Shown one piece after another: positions 1 to 6,800 of a stretch of 12,641 nucleotides of DNA (positions within the stretch are counted from its first letter, which is position 1; each line of letters opens with the position of its first letter). The stretch comes from Bog-793 sp050014835 (GTDB lineage Bacteria > Actinomycetota > Acidimicrobiia > Acidimicrobiales > Bog-793), in NCBI GenBank assembly GCA_050014835.1, contig JBEKCO010000050.1, positions 1 through 12,641 of the forward strand, read 5' to 3'. The notes under the pieces are model-generated. The model saw nothing but the letters and a program-made list of their open reading frames with translations. It was not told the DNA's origin and searched no databases. Made by a program: the position numbers and the translations under genes.

Positions 1-34
1 CTTCATGGTGGTGGTCCCCTTGCTGTCCGAGTGA

Positions 35-268
35 CTTGGTGGTCGCCCGAACACCTACCAGAAGGCAGGCGTCAGGCGGGGGACCGCCACCTCAAATTCC
101 ACGACGAACGGGACAACCTCGCGCAACATCGACATCGTCCCTTCCGGACCGACAGCTTGGCGAGCGTACCTACGCGCGCTCGGACCTGGACTGGTCACCG
201 GAGCTTCGGATGACGACCCGTCGGGCATCGCCACATATGCGCAAACGGGTGCGCAATTCGGCTTTGGG
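35..268 (+). other. In-frame upstream extension of the Nramp reading frame without a canonical start
   Basis: The Nramp frame is open from 35 (TGA at 32-34) to 268 but contains no ATG, GTG or TTG. From about 146 it translates as PSGPTAWRAYLRALGPGL and then the first transmembrane helix with DPSG, so it is clearly part of the protein. Candidates for initiation are near-cognate codons such as ATC at 128 or 134. Alternatively a start has been lost: GGG at 80-82 would be GTG with one change, and the purine-rich aggcggg sits just before it. A sequencing error or a real null allele are equally possible. Bases 2-34 in the same frame end in TGA and may be the tail of an upstream gene, but too little is visible to say. 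Confidence 0.6.
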
Positions 269-1438
269 ATGCTTTGGGTGGCGCTCGTCACCTTTCCGCT
301 GATGGCGGGCGTGCAAGAGATCTGTGACCGCACCGCGCTCGCGACCGGAAAGGGCCTCGGCGAACTCATTGTCGCAAGGTTCGGTCGGGCATGGCGCGCC
401 GCTATTGGATTGCTCATCGGGGCGCTCATCGTTGCCAATGTGCTCAACATCGCGGCGGACCTCGTTGCAGTCGGTGCCGGGATGCACCTGCTTCATGCCG
501 GACCAATCGCTCTCTGGGCGGTCTTGGCGGGAGTCATCATCATGGTCCTGCTCGTGAGTGGCTCGTTCGCCACGATTGCTCGCGTGTTCAAGGTGCTGTG
601 CGTCGCGCTCCTTGCCTACGTGGGGGTGCTGTTCTTCGTCAAGATCCCCTGGGGTGCGGTCATCTTCAACACCGTCGTGCCGCATATCCGGTTCAGCCGC
701 GAATACGTTGCGCTTCTTGTCGGCGTTCTCGGCACGACCATTTCGCCGTATCTGTTCTTCTGGCAAAGCATGCACCGTATCGAGGACATGCGCGAGGAGG
801 ATGCCGGAGGAACCCGCCCGTTGCCCTTGCGCCGTCGCTCTCGCGTTGACGCTGCCGGAAAGCAGTCCAGGAGCCGTTTCGACGTGTTCACCGGCATGGC
901 CTTCTCCAACGTCGTCATGTTCGCGATCATCGTTGCGACAGCTATCACCTTGACCCCGAAATCCGGCCAGCACCTCATCATCTCTTCGCCAGCCCAGGTT
1001 GCGTCAGCCCTTCGCCCCGTGGCCGGTCGCTTTGCCGCGCTCATCTTTGCCCTCGGATTCATTGGCTCCGGGATGTTGGCGATTCCGGTCCTTGCGGGTG
1101 CCGGGTCAGCAGGGATGGCAGGGCTGCTCGGCAAGCGAACGGGCTTTTCTAATTCACCGCGCCGCGCGCCTGTCTTCTACGGACTCTGTGCGGTCGGGAC
1201 CGTCGGCGGAATGGCCCTCAGCCTGTTGTCCGAGAATCCAATCAAGCTCCTCGTGCTCGTCGCCATCATCAATGGTGTCGCCGCCGCTCCGTTCATCGTC
1301 GTCACCATGTTCGTCTCTTCTAATCGGACGATCATGGGGGAGTACGTGAACGGGCGCGCAGCAAAGTGTCTCGGATGGCTGACGGCTTCCCTGATGGCAG
1401 TCGCTGCGATCGCGCTCTTTGCAACCGGCGGCGTTTAG
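269..1438 (+). CDS. Nramp/SLC11-superfamily divalent metal transporter, 5' end unresolved
   Basis: Integral membrane transporter of the LeuT-fold Nramp superfamily, expected to import a divalent cation. The coordinates give the first in-frame ATG, but the homologous frame continues upstream: GPGLVTGASDDDPSG, the first helix with the metal-binding Asp, is encoded at 182-226, before this ATG. From the ATG I count ten further hydrophobic segments, making 11 in all. Helix 6 reads TTISPY (S-P-Y at 743-751), where classical Nramps have MPH; the helix 1 motif is DPSG instead of DPGN. Both usual side-chain ligands besides the Asp (Asn and Met) are therefore absent, so the substrate may not be Mn/Fe. 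Counted from about codon 128 the protein would be about 436 residues, normal for the family. Base composition is lower in GC than the right half (row 901-960: 32 of 60 G+C; row 11461-11520: 45 of 60). Family assignment is firm; substrate and start are not. Confidence 0.85.
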   Translation: MLWVALVTFPLMAGVQEICDRTALATGKGLGELIVARFGRAWRAAIGLLIGALIVANVLNIAADLVAVGAGMHLLHAGPIALWAVLAGVIIMVLLVSGSFATIARVFKVLCVALLAYVGVLFFVKIPWGAVIFNTVVPHIRFSREYVALLVGVLGTTISPYLFFWQSMHRIEDMREEDAGGTRPLPLRRRSRVDAAGKQSRSRFDVFTGMAFSNVVMFAIIVATAITLTPKSGQHLIISSPAQVASALRPVAGRFAALIFALGFIGSGMLAIPVLAGAGSAGMAGLLGKRTGFSNSPRRAPVFYGLCAVGTVGGMALSLLSENPIKLLVLVAIINGVAAAPFIVVTMFVSSNRTIMGEYVNGRAAKCLGWLTASLMAVAAIALFATGGV

Positions 1439-1556
1439 TGTGATCCCGTGTTCACGTCGATGTTGCGCACGCCGTTCCGCCACGGACCCTTCTTCGGCTT
1501 CTTCTTTCCGCTCGCGTGGGTCGCTCCGGTCGCTGCCACTGGCAAAGGCTACGCCG

Positions 1557-1597
1557 CCCCTCGCCCCAGACGCGGCAAAATTAGGTACGGCGAGGGG
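1557..1597 (+). terminator. Possible weak terminator hairpin downstream of the Nramp gene
   Basis: A perfect 9-bp inverted repeat, CCCCTCGCC (1557-1565) and GGCGAGGGG (1589-1597), is separated by 23 nt and followed by only a short T stretch (1599-1601). It lies about 120 bp past the Nramp stop. The long loop and lack of a U-tract make intrinsic termination uncertain. I see nothing else in 1439-1660. Confidence 0.25.
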
Positions 1598-1662
1598 GTT
1601 TCTGAAGGGATTTCCAGCGTATGAGTGAAGCGGCTTAACGCTATTACCAGGGAATTTCCTCG

Positions 1663-1737
1663 TCGGGCTGCCGGGATTTGAACCCGGGACCTCTTGACCC
1701 CCAGTCAAGCGCGCTAACCAAACTGCGCCACAGCCCG
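1663..1737 (-). tRNA. tRNA-Pro (anticodon GGG)
   Basis: The minus strand folds into a complete 75-nt cloverleaf. The acceptor stem is CGGGCTG/CAGCCCG with discriminator A; the D stem is GCGC/GCGC; the anticodon stem CTTGA/TCAAG closes the loop CTGGGGG; the T stem is CCGGG/CCCGG with loop TTCAAAT. The anticodon is GGG, reading CCC and CCU codons. The C1-G72 pair with A73 is the usual bacterial proline identity set. CCA is not encoded (the next bases are CG), so it must be added by tRNA nucleotidyltransferase. Its 3' end faces the lower-GC Nramp side. Confidence 0.96.
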
Positions 1738-1770
1738 TGACCCACTCCATGACCGTTTTCCCTGGTCAGG

Positions 1771-1798
1771 GGGTGGCCAACTAGATTCCACCCTAGTT
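1771..1798 (-). terminator. Overlapping inverted repeats between the M23-like gene and tRNA-Pro
   Basis: GGGTGG (1771-1776) pairs with CCACCC (1788-1793), and AACTAG (1779-1784) with CTAGTT (1793-1798). The two hairpins overlap, so only one can form at a time. They lie about 60 bp past the stop of the M23-like gene and 35-60 bp upstream of the tRNA 5' end. No U-tract follows on the minus strand. A weak terminator for the upstream gene or a regulatory element in the tRNA leader are both possible. Confidence 0.2.
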
Positions 1799-1856
1799 CA
1801 AGCAGCGCGACCGGCTTCGGGCAACCGCGCCTGCAACAGTCGCCCCTTCGGCGGAT

Positions 1857-3098
1857 TCACCACGTCGGCCAGTCCGATGGCAAAACACCGGTGAACGGGT
1901 GATTCTGCGGAACGCCCCCTGGAGCGCCGAGGGACACGAGTAGCTCCGAAAAGTTCGCCCCGAACGCCGTCGAGTTCCAGCCATAGAACTGGGAGGCGTC
2001 CCTCGCCATCGTGTCGCCCGTGCCGTTGTCTGCCCAGCCGGTCTCGATGCCATCGGGTCCTTCGTAGACGGTGCCAAGAACCGTGTTCGGCGTCACCGAC
2101 TCCCCGACCTGAACGAGCGGCTCGATGTCCTCCGCGGCGTAGACGACGAGGCCCGCCGCCGGCCCGTCGCTCAGGCGGTACGTGATGTACGTCCCTCCGG
2201 GCCAGCCGCCGTTCACCGTGCTGAGCACCGTTCCGTCGCCGACCGCGTAGATCGGCCCATAACCGGCGTAGTCGACTCCCTGGTCGATCCGCTCGGGATA
2301 CAGGCCGGCGATTCCGCGCAGGGGGTTGACGTAACCTGACGGCCCCGACGACGGCGTGGCGGTGGGAGTCGGGACGGGGTTGAGGGAAGAGGCGGCAACG
2401 GGAATCTTCTGGTTGGCGAGCTTGTCCTCTGCGGCCGCGTCGATCGCGGCATCTTTCTTGGTATCCACGGCGAGCGCCCTGCGGACATCACCCCGAGCGC
2501 TCTGGAGAAGCGCCTCGTCCCGAGCCACCGCCGCTTCCGCGGCGACGCGATCCGGCAGGAGCGCGCGCAGAGTGGCCTCGACGGCGCTCTGTTCCTTCCG
2601 CAACCGGGTTTGGTCCGCGGCCACGAGGTACTCGTCGGCCTCGTAGCCCGTCGCCGCAGTGCTGAGCTCGTTCGTCGCGAGCTCCGTGTAGACCGCGGCG
2701 ACGCTCGACAAATCACTCGGCACGTCGAGCACGTCCGCCACCGCCCCTGAGCTGTCGGAGTTGATGTAGGACTCGATGGCGATCTGGCGGAGCTTCCGGG
2801 CGAGCATCGCCTTGGCGGCACGACCGCGAACGAGCTCGCGGCCGACTTCCACCAGTTGCCTCTTGATCGCGGCCTCCCGGGCCTCGTCTTTGTCGTAGCG
2901 GGTGACGAGCTGCTTCGCGGCGAGGCCGTCGGCGGCGATCCGCTGCTCGAGCGCGGTGATCGTGGAGCTCCCGCCACCGGATGACGACGCGGCGGCTTGT
3001 CCGACGCCACCCACCGCGGCGGTCACACCGCCGAGCAACAGCGCGAGAACGAGCGCACGGAGGCGAATCCGGGTTCGCGCACGCGACCCGCCCGGCAT
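1857..3098 (-). CDS. Secreted coiled-coil protein with degenerate M23-like (LytM) domain
   Basis: A 413-residue exported protein. The chosen ATG (3098) gives a textbook signal peptide: Arg-rich start SRARTRIRLR, the hydrophobic core ALVLALLLGG, then an Ala-rich cleavage zone. The frame stays open for 89 more codons upstream, but that part is Arg/Gly-rich and unlike a coding region. GGGAAAG lies 6 nt before this ATG. After the signal comes a long charged, Ala/Leu-rich region predicted as coiled coil (about residues 45-240), then a Pro/Thr/Ser linker and the C-terminal domain (about 265-350). That domain has the M23 beta-sheet pattern (RIDQGVDYAG, IYAVGDGTV, VQVGESV), but the zinc ligands are missing: the HxGxD motif is DQGVD, and no HxH follows. 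The layout resembles coiled-coil/M23 cell-wall hydrolases and their activators such as EnvC. A non-catalytic wall-binding or activator role is inferred. It is a single gene, convergent with nothing nearby. Confidence 0.8.
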   Translation of the reverse strand: MPGGSRARTRIRLRALVLALLLGGVTAAVGGVGQAAASSSGGGSSTITALEQRIAADGLAAKQLVTRYDKDEAREAAIKRQLVEVGRELVRGRAAKAMLARKLRQIAIESYINSDSSGAVADVLDVPSDLSSVAAVYTELATNELSTAATGYEADEYLVAADQTRLRKEQSAVEATLRALLPDRVAAEAAVARDEALLQSARGDVRRALAVDTKKDAAIDAAAEDKLANQKIPVAASSLNPVPTPTATPSSGPSGYVNPLRGIAGLYPERIDQGVDYAGYGPIYAVGDGTVLSTVNGGWPGGTYITYRLSDGPAAGLVVYAAEDIEPLVQVGESVTPNTVLGTVYEGPDGIETGWADNGTGDTMARDASQFYGWNSTAFGANFSELLVSLGAPGGVPQNHPFTGVLPSDWPTW

Positions 3099-3122
3099 CA
3101 GGCGCTTTCCCACAGGGACACG

Positions 3123-3151
3123 ACCGTAACCAGAACCGCGCCGGCGCGTCG
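3123..3151 (-). promoter_or_regulatory. Candidate promoter of the M23-like gene
   Basis: On the minus strand TACGGT (3123-3128) matches the actinobacterial TANNNT -10 pattern. It lies 24 nt before the chosen ATG at 3098. About 17-18 bp further upstream is CGACGC/TCGACG, a poor -35 match. It supports the shorter start, because the longer frame would begin upstream of this promoter. Confidence 0.25.
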
Positions 3152-3768
3152 AGTGCACCGCCAAGAACCGCCCGCGGCGCGTCCGACCGTTTCGTCGACC
3201 GCGCACGCCGGGCAAGTCCACACGACGGCAACGACTCGCCGGATCGACCGCCCTCCCCCGCTTCAGTCCGCTCGGGACGCCCGAACACCGGTCGGTGACG
3301 GCTGAGGGGAGCCAGCGAATCCGGGGCTCTGCCGCCGTCTCGGCGCGCCACCCCACGCCTCCCACCGGGCGCGCTGTCGACGGCGAGCGCCGGGCGTCAG
3401 CGCGTCGCGGAAAGTCGGCAGACGGACCGACCCCCGACCTGTTCCGTCCTCGCGCGCCGCCGGTTCAGCCACCCTGAGGCGCAAGTTGTGTTAGCGCCTT
3501 ATGATTCATATGAGATCACTGAAGTGCCCAGGGAGGCTCTGGGCCTCGGCCCGGCGATTCCCGGCGCGGCGATGAATTCGCCGTGTCATCAGACAGGATC
3601 ACCGCGTCACGAAGCCGAGGAGTTCTCCAGGTCTCCGGACGCCGAATTCCCCACATGACGACGCTCGCGACACCGCGGTCATCGTTCATCTCATCACTAC
3701 CCACATCACTCATATCTGCTAAATTCAATCATTCGATTGCGGTTCTATTGAAAGCGAACAGGACGTTC

Positions 3769-3786
3769 CGTCGTTAGGGGACGACG
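3769..3786 (+). promoter_or_regulatory. Hairpin in the leader of the PAS-EAL gene
   Basis: A perfect 6-bp inverted repeat CGTCGT-TAGGGG-ACGACG sits 24 nt before the start codon, just upstream of the ribosome binding site agagagg (3794-3800). It could be an operator or an RNA hairpin affecting translation. No known riboswitch fold, including c-di-GMP classes, was recognised around it. Confidence 0.3.
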
Positions 3787-3810
3787 AGATTTCAGAGAGG
3801 GCGGGCGCGA

Positions 3811-6800
3811 ATGGCCGAAGCCCAGCTCGACCTGCTCGGGGCGATCGCCAGATCGTATGAAGAGCCGTACGTCCTGCTCCTTCCGAACGCAACGATCGGC
3901 GGTTGGAACCCGGCCGCCTCAGCCCTTTTCGGCTATTCCGCGAAAGAGATACTCGGTCGCGACGTCGCCGACCTCTTCGCCGCCGCAGGCGGTTCCCGAC
4001 TGCGCTCCACCTTCGAGCGGTTCGACGGGCACCGGCATGCGGAGCACCTCGAGACCTTCGGACGGGCCAAGGACGGTCACCGCTTCAAGACAACGCTGAC
4101 GCTTTCCCCGGTCCACGATCCCGACGGCGCGTTGGTCGGCGCGTCGCTCGTCGTCCGTCCGAGTTCGAATGGCGTCAGGCCGACCGGTGAAAAAGCAAGT
4201 TTCCGCGCTGCGGTCAATGGATCGAACGGGTCAGCGCCGCGCGGTCCGAGGCGCGCCGTCTTCGCCACGTGGAATGTCGCCGCCGAGGAACTGTTCGGTT
4301 ATGCCGATTTCGAGACGGTCGGCGACGACGTCGCGCTGCTCGTCGCGCCCGACCGGAGTCCGCGGTTCCGCCAGGAGATCGGAAGGATCCTCACGGGAGC
4401 CGAGGTGAGCGCCTGCACCTGCTTCCAGCTCAAGAAGAACGGGCAACGGATCGAGACGTCGTTCCGGCTCACCCCGATCCGCGACGCGGCCGACCACGTG
4501 GTCGGGCTCGCGGCCGTCGCGGATGCACCGGCTTCGTCTCCTCCCCGGCGGCACAACGGTGCGCCCCGGCGGACACGACGACGCGACGGGGGTGCGGCGG
4601 ACGCCGGCGTCGACACGGTCACCAATCCGCGCCGGGCGGTGGCACAGAACCTGTTCGAGATCCCAGACGCGCACGACGGGATCACACGCTGGAAGTTCGC
4701 GTTCGCCCGGAGCTCAATCCCAACGGCGTTCACCAGGACCGACCGCCGCCCCGTCTGGGTGAACAGCGCCTACGCCCGCCTGCTCGGCTACGACCTCCGG
4801 CACCTCACCACCATGAAGTCGTTTGCCGACGTCACCCACCCCGACGACATCGCGCGCGACGACGAGCTGTACGCCGAGCTGCTCGCGGGCACAAGGGAAG
4901 CGACCGACCGCGAGAAGCGCTATCTCCACGCGGACGGGCACGTCATCCCCGTCCGCGTCTTCACCGCGGCGGTACGCGACGAATCGGGCGCTCTCGTCTC
5001 GCTCCTCGCACAGGCCGTCGACCTCACCGACGAGAAGCGCGCCGCGCTGCAGGAACGCCGCGAGAAGATCGCCTTCGAGCACAGCTCGATCGCGACGGCG
5101 ATCCTTGACGCCGACCGCCACCCGATGTGGGTGAACGACTCCTACGCCCGCATGCTCGGCTACCCGAGAGAGCACCTCCTCGAACTGCCCAGCCTCGATG
5201 AGGTCACCCACCCCGACGACGTCGGCCGCGACAAGGAGCGCTTCAAGGAGTTCGTGGCGGGCGCGCGGAACGACTCCGACCACGACAAGCGGTACGTGCA
5301 CGCCGACGGACATCCCATCCCGGTGCACGTCTTCCTCGCCGCGGTGCGCGACGAGTCGGGCACACTCGTGTCGTTCCTCGCGCAGGCGATCGACCTGACG
5401 GAGCAGAAGCGCGCCGAGATAGAAAGGGAAAGGGCCGCCCGGTTCGTGCACGCTCTTTTCGAGCAGAGCGCGATCGGAGCAGGGGCTGTCGACCTACAGG
5501 GCAAGATCACGGCGGTCAATGACACGCTCGTCCGCGTCTCCGGCTACGCCCGCGATCAGCTGGTCGGTTCCGCATTCGCGGACTTCGTCCACCCCGACGA
5601 CCACGGCGCGCTCGCGCAGAGATTCGCCGAGCATTTAGAAGGCCTCCACGATACCGAAATCTTCGAGATACGCCTCCTCGACAGCGAAGGCCGTGACGTG
5701 CCGACGCGCGTGTTCACGGCAGGACTGCACGACGATTCCGGAGAACGTGTCGGTATCGTCGGACAGTTCGTCGACCTCACCGCGCAGCGGGAAGCCGAAG
5801 CGGAACGCCGACGAGCGGAACGCTTGTCCCAGGCTCTCTTCGATAGCAGCGGGATCTCGGCCGCGGCCATCGACATGCAGGGCCGGGTCGTGGAGGCAAA
5901 CAAGACCTTCCTCCAGCTGACGGGATACTCGAAGAACGAGTTCATCGGCACCAACATCGCGGACCACGTCCATCCCGACGACGTCGGCCGTCTGGTGCAA
6001 GGACTGTCTGAATTCGTCGCCGGAACCCGAGAGAGCGACGATCTCGAGCTGCGCATAGTGGACCGCGATGGCACCGTCATACCCACCTGGATGCACTCCA
6101 CCGCGCTGCGCGACGAGGAAGGCACGATGATCGGCGTCATTGGGCAGGGTCTTGACCTCAGGGAACAGAAGCGGATGGAGGAGGAAAACGCGCGTGAGGC
6201 GCAGTTCCGGCACCTCCTTTTCGAACAGAGCCGCATCCCTGCTTCCATGCTCGACCTCGAGGGCCGGGTGAAGTTCGTCAACGACGCGTTGCTGGGACTC
6301 TTCGGGCGCACGCGTGAGGAGTTGGTCGGGACCAGGCTCGCCAAGATCATGCACCCCGACGACATGGCGTCCCACAGTCAGATCTTCACCGAGATCGCGG
6401 CCGGGACGGCTGAGCGCTGGGTCCACGAGAGGCGATTCGTCCACTGGGACGGACACGTCTTCCGCGGACGTGTGTACGTCTCGGCGATCCGCGACGCCTC
6501 CGGAAACGTGGTCGGCGTCCTCGGCCAGTTCCTCGACCAGTCCGAGCTTTACCGCGTCGAGGAGAAGCTCGAATTCGAAGAACTCCACGACACGCTGACC
6601 TCGCTCCCGACACGGTCGCTGATCGCCGACCGGGTTGGCCAAGAGGTCCAGTGGGCCCGGGCGCGTCACCGCAGCGTCGGCCTCGTGATCGTCGACATCG
6701 ATCGCTTCGACGCCGTGAATGGGACCTTCGGCCGCGATCTCGCCGACAGGCTCCTCGTCGAGCTCGCCCAGCGCCTCGTCGCGTGCAGCGAGAGCACCGA

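Larger units (their letters stand above)
3099..3810. other. Non-coding region between divergent genes, with an AT-richer repeat patch
   Basis: This 712-bp stretch separates the M23-like gene (-) from the PAS-EAL gene (+). Bases 3099-3480 are very GC-rich, with frames open on both strands but no recognisable protein or riboswitch. Bases 3481-3525 and 3690-3760 are clearly richer in A+T. Visible elements are the palindrome TCATATGA (3506-3513), a hairpin GCCCAG/CTGGGC (3526-3531 with 3539-3544), two copies of CATCACT spaced 12 bp apart near 3696-3714, and the leader hairpin listed separately. I could not place a convincing -35/-10 pair for the PAS-EAL gene. Confidence 0.5.

Noticed and set aside
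1154..1750. 198-codon frame on - covering the tRNA
   Set aside because: It reads through tRNA-Pro and the antisense of Nramp; the PGSNPGSP-like peptide is the usual artefact of translating a tRNA T arm.
3099..3365. 89-codon N-terminal extension of the M23-like protein
   Set aside because: It is Arg/Gly-rich, would bury the signal peptide, and overlaps a plausible promoter; the ATG at 3098 fits a secreted protein.
3099..3500. c-di-AMP (ydaO) riboswitch in front of the M23-like gene
   Set aside because: This class often controls actinobacterial wall hydrolases, but I could not find its conserved blocks on the minus strand.
3516..3728. 70-codon frame on - in the intergenic region, starting MNLADMSDVGSDEMNDD
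   Set aside because: It begins with TTG without a ribosome binding site, matches nothing known, and its acidic repeat-like start is just the CATC repeat patch read in reverse.
3481..3810. c-di-GMP riboswitch in the leader of the PAS-EAL gene
   Set aside because: No GEMM-type conserved core or tetraloop-receptor pattern is visible.
4269..5108. 279-codon frame on + within the PAS region
   Set aside because: It is a +1 shadow of the PAS gene with extreme Arg content and no family resemblance.
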